The notes under the pieces: model-generated
The model's database searches: none
Told to the model about the DNA's origin: nothing
The model's input: the letters and a program-made list of their open reading frames with translations, nothing else
Translations under genes and position numbers: made by a program
In this document: positions 44,157 through 53,194 of the stretch, one piece after another
Position numbering within the stretch: the stretch's first letter is position 1
How the letters are laid out: the number at the start of each line of letters is the position of its first letter
Assembly (NCBI RefSeq): GCF_004354915.1
Contig: NZ_SMSI01000002.1
Coordinates: 186,001 to 250,000, forward strand
Direction: 5' to 3'
Source of the DNA: Pseudohoeflea suaedae
GTDB lineage: Bacteria; Pseudomonadota; Alphaproteobacteria; Rhizobiales; Rhizobiaceae
Length of the DNA stretch: 64,000 nt

Positions 44157-44429
44157 TTATTCGGACTCGCCATCCTGCGGATCGAGCGCCATGCCGAGCG
44201 CGTGCAGGTAGGTGTCGAGAATCGCCTCGTGTTCGAGACGCTCGTTCTGATCCTGCTTGCGGATCGCAACGACCTTGCGCATGACCTTCACGTCATAGCC
44301 CATGGCCTTGGCTTCACCGTAGACATCCTTGATGTCGTCGGAGATGGTTTTCTTTTCTTCCTCGAGCCGTTCGATCCGTTCGACAAAGGCACGAAGCTGG
44401 TCCCGGGCGACTCCGCCGGCATCGGACAT
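44157..44429 (-). CDS. gapR: GapR-family nucleoid protein (DUF2312)
   Basis: 90 residues with the family pattern [51 protein letters not shown]. It is all helical: a long N-terminal coiled coil gives dimers and tetramers that clamp overtwisted DNA. In Caulobacter GapR promotes topoisomerase action ahead of replication and transcription. Start has AAGGAGAG upstream. It stands alone between convergent and same-strand neighbours. Confidence 0.93.
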   Translation of the reverse strand: MSDAGGVARDQLRAFVERIERLEEEKKTISDDIKDVYGEAKAMGYDVKVMRKVVAIRKQDQNERLEHEAILDTYLHALGMALDPQDGESE

Positions 44430-44553
44430 GGTACTCTCCTTGAAGGTTTTGAGACGTGGCAGACACCTGCCTCATGGATGGTCACGGGGTCAAGCGGGAA
44501 GTCGCCAAATCCGCAAATTCGACTGCCGGACCGTGAGGAACCCGGCCGGCCTC

Positions 44554-45354
44554 CTACATCGGAAGCGGGGGATTGTCGCAATCGGCGCGGCTGGCGTGCA
44601 CGAGGGTCTGGTGCAGTTCTGAACGGGCGTTGAGCCTTTCGAGGATGGGGACGAGGCGCTCGACCCATGCGGCGATACCGGCCTCGTCGCCGATCAGATC
44701 CTGGCGGACCTCCAGAAGCGCGTGCGGACGGCCCCTGGCGGTGCAGTGACGATACATGCAGTCGTTCTTCAATGCGCCGTCATAAGGCTCGTTGTCGCCG
44801 ACGACGAGCGCAGGATCCTGCCTCAGGAGTTCGAGAAAAGGAATGACCGCGCGCGGATCGGAATCCCACAACAGGCCGGCGTGCCACGGACGCGCATATT
44901 GCTTCCAGTAGGGTGTGAAGGAGTGGATGGAGATAACGAGGGCGGTTCGTCCGGAGGCTTCCTCGACCTGCGCAATCGTATTTTCGACGGCGCGATGATA
45001 GGGGCGATGCCAGTTCTCGAGCCGCCTTTCCCGCTCGCTTGCGGTGAGCGGGTGATTGGCGGGAATGATTGCCCCGTCCGAAAGCTTCATGATCAGCGTC
45101 GGATCGTCCTCGCCGCGATTTGGATCGATCAGCAGGCGCGAGAAAGTGGACATGACGGCCGGCACGCCGAGCCGCTCTGACAGTCCGCGCGTCAAACTCT
45201 CCACGCCTATGTCGTAGGCGATGTGGCGGGAGAAGGCGCTGCCGGGGAGGCCGAGAGTCCCATAGGGTTCAGGCACGACGTTCATCGCGTGGTCGGCGAG
45301 GAGCACGAGCGCGCTGGTCGAATCACCGGGGAGAATTTCGAAGCTTTGAGGCAT
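44554..45354 (-). CDS. N-formylglutamate amidohydrolase family protein
   Basis: 266 residues. Family blocks: LVLLADHAMNVVPEPYGTLGLP, RHIAYDIGVESLTRGLSERLGVPAV, FSRLLIDPNRGEDDPTLI and ALVISIHSFTPYW. Members hydrolyse N-formyl amino acids, for example at the end of histidine breakdown, but no hut genes adjoin, so substrate is open. Confidence 0.88.
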   Translation of the reverse strand: MPQSFEILPGDSTSALVLLADHAMNVVPEPYGTLGLPGSAFSRHIAYDIGVESLTRGLSERLGVPAVMSTFSRLLIDPNRGEDDPTLIMKLSDGAIIPANHPLTASERERRLENWHRPYHRAVENTIAQVEEASGRTALVISIHSFTPYWKQYARPWHAGLLWDSDPRAVIPFLELLRQDPALVVGDNEPYDGALKNDCMYRHCTARGRPHALLEVRQDLIGDEAGIAAWVERLVPILERLNARSELHQTLVHASRADCDNPPLPM

Positions 45355-45546
45355 GGCGGAGCATCTTTTCTATCTTTGCATCCATCGCATGGAGAGGCGG
45401 GCGTGACAACGCTGACGTATCGGCAGCCCGCAATCAGTGGGCAGAGGGGCGCGCTCGGCGGATGGGGCCTTATCGCGCGTTGACATCCCAGGGCAGGCAT
45501 CGCAAAACAGCGGTGATTTGACCGCAACTGGAGTTTGCCGGAAACG

Positions 45547-46017
45547 ATGCGCGACGAATTGCTCCCCGGAAAAGAAGTGTCCTTGCGTAAATGGGGGATG
45601 TTTCTCGCGATATTGGCCGGCGCATACGTCTTCGCTCCCGGTAAGGCTCACGCAGATTTTCGCGTCTGCAACGCGACCCAGACCCTGGTCGGGGGCTCGA
45701 TCGGCTACCGCACTTCCGAGGGCTGGGTGACCGAAGGGTGGTGGCAGATCCCCGCGAATTCCTGCGCGACCCTGATCGAGGGGCCGCTGCAGTCGCGGTA
45801 TTATTATCTTTATGCGGAGGATGCCGGCGGCGGGGGGCGCTGGGGCGGCGATATCAACATGTGCGTCGCCGATAACGAATACCGCATCGTCGGCGTGAAG
45901 GACTGCTTTGCTCGCGGTTTCCAGCGCGCCGGATTCAAGGAATACGATACCGGGCGGCAACGCAGCTGGATGGTCCAGCTTTCGGACGCGCCGGCTCCGG
46001 GGGAAAGTCAGAACTGA
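45547..46017 (+). CDS. exported DUF1036 protein
   Basis: About 156 residues; starts at 45547 or 45598 are possible. Signal peptide WGMFLAILAGAYVFAPGKAHA, then the DUF1036 domain: FRVCNATQTLVGGSIGYRTSEGWVTEGWWQIPANSCATLI and RYYYLYAEDAGGG, with several cysteines (VCNAT, NSCAT, NMCVA, KDCFA) likely paired. Function unknown. Its stop overlaps the pyk start in TGATG, so the genes are coupled, a conserved pairing in Rhizobiales. Confidence 0.83.
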   Translation: MRDELLPGKEVSLRKWGMFLAILAGAYVFAPGKAHADFRVCNATQTLVGGSIGYRTSEGWVTEGWWQIPANSCATLIEGPLQSRYYYLYAEDAGGGGRWGGDINMCVADNEYRIVGVKDCFARGFQRAGFKEYDTGRQRSWMVQLSDAPAPGESQN

Positions 46018-47456
46018 TGAAACGACTTCGCAAGGTCAAGATTCTTGCCACACTCGGTCCCGCCTCTTCCGAGGAGGACATGATCGAGAAGCTTCACGAG
46101 GCCGGGGCGGACCTCTTCCGCATCAATATGAGCCATTCGAGCCACGAGCTCATGCGCACGCTGGTTAAGCGTATCCGCGCGGTCGAGGAGCGCTCGGGCC
46201 GCCCGATCGGCGTTCTGTGCGACCTGCAGGGTCCCAAGCTGCGCGTCGGCAAGTTCAAGAACGGCACGGAACAGCTCGAAATCGGACAGACCTTCACGCT
46301 CGACAACAAGGACGAGCCGGGCGACAACACCCGCGTCTACCTTCCACATCCCGAAATTCTTGAGGCCGTCCAGCCCGGTCACCGCCTTCTCATCGACGAC
46401 GGACGGCTGCAGCTTCGCGCCGAGAAGACCGACGGCAAGTCCATCACCTGCGTGGTGGTCAACGGCAACAAGATTTCCGACCGCAAGGGCGTCAGCCTGC
46501 CCGATACGACGCTCGGTGTCGGCGCGCTGACCGAGAAGGACCGCAAGGACCTCGATGCCGTTCTCGCCGTCGATGACGTCGACTGGGTGGCGCTGTCCTT
46601 CATCCAGCGTCCCGACGATCTGGCGGAGGTCCGCAAGATCGCGCGCGGCCGCGTGGGCCTGATGTCGAAGATCGAGAAACCGCAGGCGCTCGAATGCATC
46701 GACGAGATCATCGAGCTGTCCGACGCGCTGATGGTCGCGCGCGGCGATCTCGGCGTGGAAATGCCGCTTGAATCGGTTCCCGGTATCCAGAAGCAGCTCA
46801 CGCGCGCCTGTCGCAAGGCAGGCAAACCGGTGGTCGTGGCCACCCAGATGCTCGAATCGATGATCTCCGCGCCGGTACCGACCCGTGCGGAAGTCTCCGA
46901 CGTGGCGACCGCCGTGTTCGAGGGTGCCGATGCCGTGATGCTGTCGGCCGAATCCGCTGCCGGCGACTATCCGGTGGAAGCGGTCTCGACGATGGCGGCG
47001 ATCGCCCGGCGCGTCGAGCGTGATCCGAACTATACGGGCATCATCTATGCCCAGCGCCCGCAGCCGGAAGCCACCGGTTCGGACGCCATTTCGCTGGCTG
47101 CCCGGCAGATCGCGGAAACGCTCAATCTCTCGGTTATCGTCACCTACACCTCGTCGGGATCGACAGGATTGCGCGCCGCGCGCGAGCGCCCGCAGGTGCC
47201 GATCATCGCCCTGTCTCCGGTCATCCAGACGGCGCGTCGCCTGTCGGTTGTCTGGGGTTTGCACTGCGTTGTGACCGATGACGCCAAGGATCATGACGAT
47301 CTCGTCGATCGCGCCTGCCGTATTGCCTATCGCGAGGAATTCGGCAAGCCGGGCGACCGCATCATCATCTCCGCCGGCATCCCGATCGGCACGCCCGGTT
47401 CGACCAACATGCTCCGCATTGCCTATATCGGCTCCGACGGCATGAGCGGCCACTGA
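46017..47456 (+). CDS. pyk: pyruvate kinase
   Basis: 479 residues. It makes pyruvate and ATP from phosphoenolpyruvate. Signatures: KILATLGPASS at the N-terminus, FRINMSHSSHE, the catalytic stretch VGLMSKIEKPQAL with Lys, VARGDLGVEMP and MLSAESAAGDYPVEAV. The C-terminal allosteric domain is full length. Translational overlap with the DUF1036 gene is unusual for a glycolytic enzyme and may balance expression. Confidence 0.97.
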   Translation: MKRLRKVKILATLGPASSEEDMIEKLHEAGADLFRINMSHSSHELMRTLVKRIRAVEERSGRPIGVLCDLQGPKLRVGKFKNGTEQLEIGQTFTLDNKDEPGDNTRVYLPHPEILEAVQPGHRLLIDDGRLQLRAEKTDGKSITCVVVNGNKISDRKGVSLPDTTLGVGALTEKDRKDLDAVLAVDDVDWVALSFIQRPDDLAEVRKIARGRVGLMSKIEKPQALECIDEIIELSDALMVARGDLGVEMPLESVPGIQKQLTRACRKAGKPVVVATQMLESMISAPVPTRAEVSDVATAVFEGADAVMLSAESAAGDYPVEAVSTMAAIARRVERDPNYTGIIYAQRPQPEATGSDAISLAARQIAETLNLSVIVTYTSSGSTGLRAARERPQVPIIALSPVIQTARRLSVVWGLHCVVTDDAKDHDDLVDRACRIAYREEFGKPGDRIIISAGIPIGTPGSTNMLRIAYIGSDGMSGH

Positions 47457-47479
47457 GCGCGGTACCTATCCGGTCCTGA

Positions 47480-48505
47480 TCAATCGCAGCGCACGTCGTT
47501 CTCGGCGATGCGCTGCGATACGTTTTCGGCCAGCGCCTGCAGGTCGCGGTCCACTCCGCCGAGCTTTTCGATCGCGGCGATCGAAAGGTCATTGGCGATA
47601 TAGTCGGGCTTGTGGCCGAGATTGCGCACCGTCACAAGTTCCGCGCCGTCAATTTCCCTCTTCAGCCCGGCCGAATGGATTTCGGGCGCCACGACATCGT
47701 CGCTGTCGCCGGTGATGACGACGGTCGGCGCATTGATCTCGGTATAGCGTGGCGCAACTTCCCGGAGATAGGCGTTGAGTTGGGTCAGGTCGCGGGCGTT
47801 GGCGCGAAACTCCGTCGGACGAAGAACCATTTCAGCGCCCGTTTTCTCGATGTAGCCGTCCGGTACGGGATTGGGCGCGAAGACGCAGGCGACGCCCGTC
47901 TTCACCATGTTCAGCCCCGCGGGAAGCGTCAGGGTCTCGGCGAAGAACCGGCCGATTACCGGAACGGAGGCGAGGTCGTTGTACCACGCGACGCCGCCTG
48001 GCCAGGGATGGGTGGCCGGCGACAGGAACAGGAGGCCTTGGGTCATCTCCGGGTGGGCGAGCGCAAAGCTTGCAATCACCGACCCGCCATAGGAATGGCC
48101 GATCATGATCCCGCGCTCGATGCCGTAATTCTTCATTGTCGCGGCGATGGCGCGCGCCTGTCCGCCGGGTGTGTCATAGGCCTGGCCGTCACGTTCCGAC
48201 CAGCCGTGGCCGGGGCGATCGATGAACAGCATCTCGGCGCGGCCTTGGAGCCTTGCGGCAAAGGCTTCGTACTGGTCACGCAGATTGCCCGACGCGCCGT
48301 GGATGAAGATGAGCGGGGGCAGATCGGCGGTCTCGCCGGCGGGAATATGGACGGCATGCATACGGATACCGTCCGCCTCGCTGAATGTGCCGAGCGGCGG
48401 ATAGCGTTCAGAAATGCCGCGCGCCTTGATATAGGTGAAGGAAAAGCCTGCGAGGAGGATCGCGGCCAGGAGGACGAGAAGGCTTGTCATGAAAACTCGG
48501 AACAT
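47480..48505 (-). CDS. membrane-anchored alpha/beta hydrolase
   Basis: About 341 residues; ATG at 48505 is preferred (a TTG lies 6 bases before and another ATG at 48490). An N-terminal helix (FMTSLLVLLAAILLAGFSFTYI) anchors or exports it. The fold shows IFIHGASGNLRDQY, the nucleophile elbow GHSYGGSV and a late ITGDSDDVVAPE acid plus NLGHKPDY His. Substrate unknown. Confidence 0.87.
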   Translation of the reverse strand: MFRVFMTSLLVLLAAILLAGFSFTYIKARGISERYPPLGTFSEADGIRMHAVHIPAGETADLPPLIFIHGASGNLRDQYEAFAARLQGRAEMLFIDRPGHGWSERDGQAYDTPGGQARAIAATMKNYGIERGIMIGHSYGGSVIASFALAHPEMTQGLLFLSPATHPWPGGVAWYNDLASVPVIGRFFAETLTLPAGLNMVKTGVACVFAPNPVPDGYIEKTGAEMVLRPTEFRANARDLTQLNAYLREVAPRYTEINAPTVVITGDSDDVVAPEIHSAGLKREIDGAELVTVRNLGHKPDYIANDLSIAAIEKLGGVDRDLQALAENVSQRIAENDVRCD

Positions 48506-48732
48506 CGGCAAAAGGGCAGGGACATGTGATTGCGGGATGGTTGAGGCTATTTCCTAGCATACGTGCATCCCATGCCAACGGTTTCAACCGCCCGGAACTG
48601 TTTGTCTTGCACAGCTCCCACCCAGGCGGTTGGGCCGGAGCCCGAATTTTCGGGGCGCCGTTTACTCGAATATCACCTCGGAAATGAACGCTTCCCGCCG
48701 GCGATAGCGTGCGGCAATGAGCCCGGATAGCT
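48506..48732. other. intergenic region, no gene seen
   Basis: About 230 bases between the hydrolase start and the tetR promoter. It holds the promoter side of the hydrolase gene. Only antisense open frames without ribosome sites occur. Confidence 0.4.
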
Positions 48733-48760
48733 TTGACTTGCGCTGCAAGTCTGGTGATAA
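48733..48760 (+). promoter_or_regulatory. promoter and operator of the TetR-family gene
   Basis: TTGACT (48733-48738) and TGATAA (48755-48760) are 16 bases apart. A perfect inverted repeat, GACTTGC-GCT-GCAAGTC (48735-48751), overlaps the -35 and the spacer, the usual place for a TetR dimer to repress its own promoter. The start codon follows 42 bases after the -10. Confidence 0.7.
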
Positions 48761-48802
48761 GCGACGAAGCTGTCGACCAATGCAGGACGGGCGCCACGGA
48801 AC

Positions 48803-49462
48803 ATGTCGGAAACAGTCACACGCAAGAGGGGACGCAAGGCCTCCCTCTCCAGGCCGATGATCCTCGATGCGGCAGTGGCACTGATCGAGAGAAACGGTGT
48901 CGGCGCCTTGTCCATGCGCAAGCTCGCTGCGCGTCTCGGCGTGGAGGCGATGTCGCTCTACTACCATGTGTCCTCGAAAGACGAGCTGGTCGATGCCGTG
49001 GTCGACCGCCTGGTGCAAAAGATAGAGCCGCCGGCCCCCTCCGGGGACTGGAAGGCCGATATACGGACCATCGCCGCGGATTTTCGCGCGGTCGCCGTCC
49101 GCAGCCCGAATGTGGCGACCATTCTCCTGTCCCGCCAGGTTTTCACCACCGGCGTTCTGACCCTCACCGATGCCGTGCTTGCGGCGCTCCAGCAGGCAGG
49201 GCTCGACACGGAGCGCTCGGTCTATGCGGCGCGGGCGATCCTCTCCTATGTGATGGGCGCGCTGTTGCGCGAGGTGCATCCGGATGCCGCAGCCGGTGTC
49301 ACCAGAGAGAAGATGGACCGGCATGCGCAGGCCATCGCCATGGCTCATTTGCCGAACGTCGCTGCCGCCGCACCGCAATTGCTGCGTCGCACGGGCGAGC
49401 CGGAATACCGCTTCGGACTTGAGTTGCTGCTCGACGCGATCGAAGCGCAGGCACGGCGCTAG
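48803..49462 (+). CDS. TetR-family transcriptional regulator
   Basis: 219 residues. The N-terminal helix-turn-helix is AAVALIERNGVGALSMRKLAARLGVEAMSLYYHVSSKDELVDAVVDRL (about 20-67). The ligand domain resembles the TetR_C group of the tetracycline-repressor subclass (AALQQAGLDTERSVYAARAILSYVMGAL). The inverted repeat at 48735-48751 suggests autorepression. The regulated target is not evident: the neighbour downstream is convergent. Confidence 0.9.
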   Translation: MSETVTRKRGRKASLSRPMILDAAVALIERNGVGALSMRKLAARLGVEAMSLYYHVSSKDELVDAVVDRLVQKIEPPAPSGDWKADIRTIAADFRAVAVRSPNVATILLSRQVFTTGVLTLTDAVLAALQQAGLDTERSVYAARAILSYVMGALLREVHPDAAAGVTREKMDRHAQAIAMAHLPNVAAAAPQLLRRTGEPEYRFGLELLLDAIEAQARR

Positions 49463-49474
49463 AATTTACCGCTT

Positions 49475-50113
49475 CTAGATCCCGCGGCCGGCGAGCTTGT
49501 CGGCCAGATCGCCAACCTTTTCCTGCGCCTGCCGGTTGGCGGGGTAAACCGCCAATACCTTTTCCCATGCCTTGAGAGCCAGTTCGTCATTCTCGTCGGC
49601 TTCAAAAATGGCGGCCATGCCGGACAATGCGCCGAAGTGCCGGGGCTCGATCGCGAGAACCCTGTTGATGTCGGCCATGGACGCGCCGAGATTGCCGCGC
49701 AGGAAGTGAAGCGTGGCACGCCTGTTCCAGCCTTCGACATAGTCGGGAAAGAGCGTCGTGACCTGATCGAGAAAATCGAGGGCGAGCGCCTGCTTCTTGT
49801 CCTCGACCGCCTTGTGCGACCACTGCATGAGCAGGTTTGCCGTCGCGCTGCCCGAATCGGTCCAGCGCTGAACGATGTCTGCAGAAATCCGCTTGGCTTT
49901 CCGAGGATCGCTCTCGCGTTTCAGGTCCGCAAGCAGCGTGTCCACCGTGATTTCGGCGCGGGGCGCTGCTTCCGGCGTCTTTGCGGGCGACGATTCGTCG
50001 GCAGGCTCGGTCACCGGTGGCGTTTCAGCGCGCACGTGCGGGGGGAGGGCTGCGACCAGTCCGGTCAGGAGAATCGCCTGAACTGCAAATGCAAAAAAAG
50101 CGCATGACGGCAA
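49475..50113 (-). CDS. exported TPR protein
   Basis: About 212 residues. The only usable upstream start seems to be TTG at 50113, in the loop of the rpmJ terminator; the true start is uncertain. A signal peptide (AFAVQAILLTGLVAALPPHVRA) follows, then a Pro/Ala/Glu linker and TPR-like helices (LALDFLDQVTTLFPDYVEGWNRRATLHFLRGNLGASMADINRVLAIEP). It is probably periplasmic; function unknown. It lies downstream of rpmJ on the same strand. Confidence 0.72.
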   Translation of the reverse strand: MPSCAFFAFAVQAILLTGLVAALPPHVRAETPPVTEPADESSPAKTPEAAPRAEITVDTLLADLKRESDPRKAKRISADIVQRWTDSGSATANLLMQWSHKAVEDKKQALALDFLDQVTTLFPDYVEGWNRRATLHFLRGNLGASMADINRVLAIEPRHFGALSGMAAIFEADENDELALKAWEKVLAVYPANRQAQEKVGDLADKLAGRGI

Positions 50114-50136
50114 AATAGCCCGTCATGCGCTTTTTT
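50094..50136. terminator. strong terminator of rpmJ overlapping the TPR gene start
   Basis: AAAAAAGCGCATGACGG (50094-50110) pairs perfectly with CCGTCATGCGCTTTTTT (50120-50136), a 17-base stem with a 9-base loop. It works on both strands by symmetry. The putative TTG start and first codons of the TPR gene lie inside it. Confidence 0.85.
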
Positions 50137-50194
50137 CAAACACACAAAACAGTGACGTGCTGCCGATGCGGCGCACATCCACTGTCCGCGTCAC

Positions 50195-50320
50195 TCAGCC
50201 CTGGCGGGCCTTGAAGCGCGGGTTCAGCTTGTTGATGATGTAGATACGGCCCTTGCGGCGAACCATACGGTTGTCGCGGTGACGTGCCTTGAGAGCCTTG
50301 AGTGAGTTCTTGATCTTCAT
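50195..50320 (-). CDS. rpmJ: ribosomal protein bL36
   Basis: 41-residue protein: [20 protein letters not shown], then [21 protein letters not shown]. It is the cysteine-free (YkgO-like) form of L36 with no CxxC zinc ribbon, as is normal in many alphaproteobacteria. It helps fold 23S rRNA in the large subunit. It ends in the strong hairpin at 50094-50136. Confidence 0.97.
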   Translation of the reverse strand: MKIKNSLKALKARHRDNRMVRRKGRIYIINKLNPRFKARQG

Positions 50321-50408
50321 TGTTCCGGTCCGCAGTCTTTTGGCTTTTGGCCTGATCAATCAAAAGCGCGCCGCAGGGGCGCGCTCAACAGTTGGGTGGC
50401 ATGTACCG

Positions 50409-51518
50409 TCAAAGCCCGGAGCTGTCAACTCCGGCGGCGCCTGTGAGGCGGGTGAAATGCCCCATTTTCCGGCCCGGGCGGGCTTCCGCCTTGCCGTAAT
50501 GGTGGACAAGCACGCCCCGCTCCCCGGCAAGCCGGGGAAGTTCGTCGATCTCGTCGCCGATGAGATTCTGCATCACGCAATCGGAGTGACGGGCGAAATC
50601 CGGCAGCGGCAGGCCGGCAACGGCGCGGATATGGGCCTCGAACTGCGAAACCGTGCAGGCGGCCTCCGTCCAGTGCCCGGAATTGTGAACGCGCGGGGCG
50701 ATTTCGTTGACCAGCAGCCGGTGCCGGTCCCCATCGCGCACGGCAAAGAATTCCACCGCCAGAACGCCGACATAATCGAGCGTTTCGAGGAAGGAGGAGA
50801 TGATGGCGAGCGCGCCGTCCATTGCTGCGGGCTCGATCCGGGCAGGAACGGTGGAGGTGTGGAGGATGTGATGGCGGTGAACGTTTTCCACCAGATCGAA
50901 AGCCTGAATGCTGCCATCGAGGCCTCGGGCGGCGATGATCGAGACTTCGCGATCGAAATGCACGAATGATTCGAGGATCGCCGGTGCGCCCTTCATCGCG
51001 GCGAAGGCTGCATCGGCATCCGCTTCAACCGCGATCCGGGCCTGGCCCTTGCCGTCATAGCCGAGCCGGGTGGTCTTCAGGACAGCCGGAAGGCCGGTCT
51101 TGCTGATTGCGGCATCGAGATCGGCGCGGGTTTCGACGGCCGCAAATTCCGCGGTCCCGGCTCCGAGCTTGCGGGCGAGCGCCTTTTCCAGAAGCCGGTC
51201 CTGCGCGGTGCGCAGCGCCTTCGACCCCGGACGGACCGGGACAAGGCGTTCGAGATGCTCGACCGTTTCGACGGGCACATTCTCGAATTCATAGGTGACC
51301 GCGTCACACATTCCGGCGAACTGGTCCAGGGCCCCGGTATCGTTCCAGGCGTTCGCGAAATGCCGGTTGGCGACCTGCGCGGCCGGCGCCTGCTCGTCCG
51401 GATCGTAGATCGCCGTGCGGTAGCCGAGACGGGCAACGGCCATGGCGAGCATGCGTCCGAGCTGGCCGCCGCCGAGAATGCCGATCGTCGAACCGGGCGC
51501 GAGGGGCGTTGCAGTCAT
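50409..51518 (-). CDS. purK: N5-carboxyaminoimidazole ribonucleotide synthase
   Basis: 369-residue ATP-grasp enzyme of purine synthesis. Signatures: GSTIGILGGGQLGRMLAMA at the N-terminus, VTYEFENVPVE, LPAVLKTTRLGYDGKGQ (ATP site) and NEIAPRVHNSGHWTEAAC. It makes N5-CAIR, which PurE then rearranges. The gene begins 4 bases after purE stops, so purEK is an operon. Confidence 0.97.
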   Translation of the reverse strand: MTATPLAPGSTIGILGGGQLGRMLAMAVARLGYRTAIYDPDEQAPAAQVANRHFANAWNDTGALDQFAGMCDAVTYEFENVPVETVEHLERLVPVRPGSKALRTAQDRLLEKALARKLGAGTAEFAAVETRADLDAAISKTGLPAVLKTTRLGYDGKGQARIAVEADADAAFAAMKGAPAILESFVHFDREVSIIAARGLDGSIQAFDLVENVHRHHILHTSTVPARIEPAAMDGALAIISSFLETLDYVGVLAVEFFAVRDGDRHRLLVNEIAPRVHNSGHWTEAACTVSQFEAHIRAVAGLPLPDFARHSDCVMQNLIGDEIDELPRLAGERGVLVHHYGKAEARPGRKMGHFTRLTGAAGVDSSGL

Positions 51519-51521
51519 GTG

Positions 51522-52013
51522 TCAGCCCTCGTTGGACGGTTTTTCAGCCACCGCAGCGGTGCGCGCGGCGCGCCATGCGTCGAGCTTTTCGGCGAGTGCA
51601 TCGTCGGAAAGCGCGAGAACCGCGGCGGCCAGAAGGGCGGCGTTGGAGGCGCCCGCATTGCCGATGGCAAGCGTGCCGACCGGGATGCCTGCGGGCATCT
51701 GGACGATGGAGAGAAGGCTGTCCTCGCCCGAGAGCGCGCGCGACTGAACCGGAACGCCGAAGACGGGGAGGGGCGTGAGCGCGGCTGTCATCCCCGGAAG
51801 GTGGGCTGCACCACCGGCGCCGGCGATGATGACCTTGAAGCCTTCGGCCTTCGCGCCCTTGGCGAACTCGTACATGCGGTCGGGGGTGCGATGCGCGGAG
51901 ACGATCCGCGCATCATAGGCGATGCCGAGTTCGTCGAGAATGTCGGCTGCGTGCTTCATCGTCGGCCAGTCGGACTGGCTTCCCATGATGATGGCGACGG
52001 GGGGCGTGCTCAT
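51522..52013 (-). CDS. purE: N5-carboxyaminoimidazole ribonucleotide mutase
   Basis: 163 residues, class I PurE. Signatures: [34 protein letters not shown] and [19 protein letters not shown]. It converts N5-CAIR to CAIR. First gene of purEK. Confidence 0.97.
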   Translation of the reverse strand: MSTPPVAIIMGSQSDWPTMKHAADILDELGIAYDARIVSAHRTPDRMYEFAKGAKAEGFKVIIAGAGGAAHLPGMTAALTPLPVFGVPVQSRALSGEDSLLSIVQMPAGIPVGTLAIGNAGASNAALLAAAVLALSDDALAEKLDAWRAARTAAVAEKPSNEG

Positions 52014-52193
52014 GGCGCTTCAGGTCTCCCGGTGTGAGGGATTTCGTCTCAAACTCTGGGTCTTCATTCCTCATCGAACCGCGCAATGCAAGTGCGTGCA
52101 GGGTCGCGGCGGGGGAGGAGTGCCGGGTGAGGGCGAAATCGAAGGCTTCGAAGAACTCGATGATCGCGAATCGTCCGTTGCGCCATCCACAGT

Positions 52194-52469
52194 TTATCCC
52201 CCGTCTGCGCCTCGGATCCGCACCGTGAAATCAGGGGTGTCAACAATCGCCTGCGGTTCTTTGTCATGGTTTCTGAACGCGGTGATTGGTGCAGCAAAAA
52301 TGCCGTCTCCCTTGTCCGCCGCCAGCCGGATTCCCCATCCTGCTCCGGACACATTCCGGTGTGTCGCAGATCGGCAGGCCGGCATGGGATGCCGGGCGCT
52401 TGCGGAGAAACGGCCGGGCTCCGGCCAGGTGGTCATGTCCATGATCGTCCTGCCGCGCGAATGCGGCAA
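52194..52469 (-). CDS. possible small protein upstream of purE, weak
   Basis: An open frame of 91 residues (or about 80 from an inner ATG) in a 537-base stretch without other genes. Third codon positions are fairly GC-rich, especially in the 5' half, which mildly favours coding. No domain, signal or good ribosome site is visible. The same stretch also reads open in other frames, so this may be noncoding promoter DNA of purE. Confidence 0.2.
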   Translation of the reverse strand: MPHSRGRTIMDMTTWPEPGRFSASARHPMPACRSATHRNVSGAGWGIRLAADKGDGIFAAPITAFRNHDKEPQAIVDTPDFTVRIRGADGG

Positions 52470-52550
52470 TGCAAGCGCTGGAGATCTGCTCTCTCCGGCG
52501 CGGCCGGGACGGGCCGTGCCGCATCCTGCAATGCCCGAGAGTGAATAAAA

Positions 52551-52754
52551 TCAGGCGATTATATCGGGGATGATCTGATCTTCGAGCTTGGACATCTTGT
52601 CCTTGATCGCAAGCTTCTTCTTCTTCATGCGCTGGATGCGCAACTGGTCACAGCCGACTTGGATCATGGCGTTGATCGCCGCATCGAAATCTTCGTGTTC
52701 ATGACGCAAACGCGCCACCATCATTCTCAATTCCGCCTGTTCCTGATCGGACAT
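52551..52754 (-). CDS. DUF465 (YdcH-like) protein, copy 1
   Basis: 67 residues, one helical hairpin: ELRMMVARLRHEHEDFDAAINAMIQ, then RIQRMKKKKLAIKDKMSKLEDQI. Small coiled-coil protein of unknown function. It diverges from a second DUF465 gene (52988-53167) across 233 bases. Confidence 0.88.
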   Translation of the reverse strand: MSDQEQAELRMMVARLRHEHEDFDAAINAMIQVGCDQLRIQRMKKKKLAIKDKMSKLEDQIIPDIIA

Positions 52755-52987
52755 GCGAGCTTACCCCATATCTATCCGCTGCAGCCTGCCAGGCTGCGCG
52801 TCATCTCCGTCGATCAGGCGACGGACTCGTGCCGGACGATCTATCATGAACACGCATTAACTGGAAGTTACCCAGGGACAAGAATTCGCCTTCGACATGG
52901 AAAGGGAATGGTGGCAGAGTGGTACCTGCCTCTCAACCAGTCGTGCTGGTGAAGTCACCGGTGCGACGCCAACAGAAGGAGTTGCCC

Positions 52988-53167
52988 ATGTCGGTACAAG
53001 CGCATCTTGAATCGCTCGAGAAGAAGCACGGACAATTGGAAGAGGAACTCCGCAACGAGCTAGGGAGTCCCTCTGCAGCCGATGGTGCCATCGCTGAGCT
53101 CAAGCGACGCAAATTGCGTCTCAAGGATGAAATCGTTCGCCTCAAGGATGAGGTGGTACGGCATTAA
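52988..53167 (+). CDS. DUF465 (YdcH-like) protein, copy 2
   Basis: 59 residues from the ATG at 52988, with AAGGAG 7 bases upstream. It is a helical hairpin, LESLEKKHGQLEEELRNELG then GAIAELKRRKLRLKDEIVRLKDEVVRH. It is related to copy 1 by family rather than close identity. The gene ends 9 bases before an orphan Pho box. Confidence 0.88.
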   Translation: MSVQAHLESLEKKHGQLEEELRNELGSPSAADGAIAELKRRKLRLKDEIVRLKDEVVRH

Positions 53168-53176
53168 CCCGCTGAC

Positions 53177-53194
53177 ATGACAGCCGCGTGACAG
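53177..53194 (-). promoter_or_regulatory. orphan Pho box
   Basis: On the minus strand CTGTCAC-GCGG-CTGTCAT, two almost perfect PhoB half-sites with 11-base spacing. Downstream in that direction lies the antisense strand of DUF465 copy 2, not a gene start. A weak -10-like TTAATG follows about 10 bases later. Confidence 0.65.

Noticed and set aside
50195-50320. Zinc-responsive alternative L36
   Set aside because: The cysteine-free form is the ordinary single L36 of many alphaproteobacteria; no Zur site was seen.
51922-52548. Open frame on the + strand over the purE 5' region
   Set aside because: It overlaps purE in antisense, has no ribosome site and has unlikely composition.
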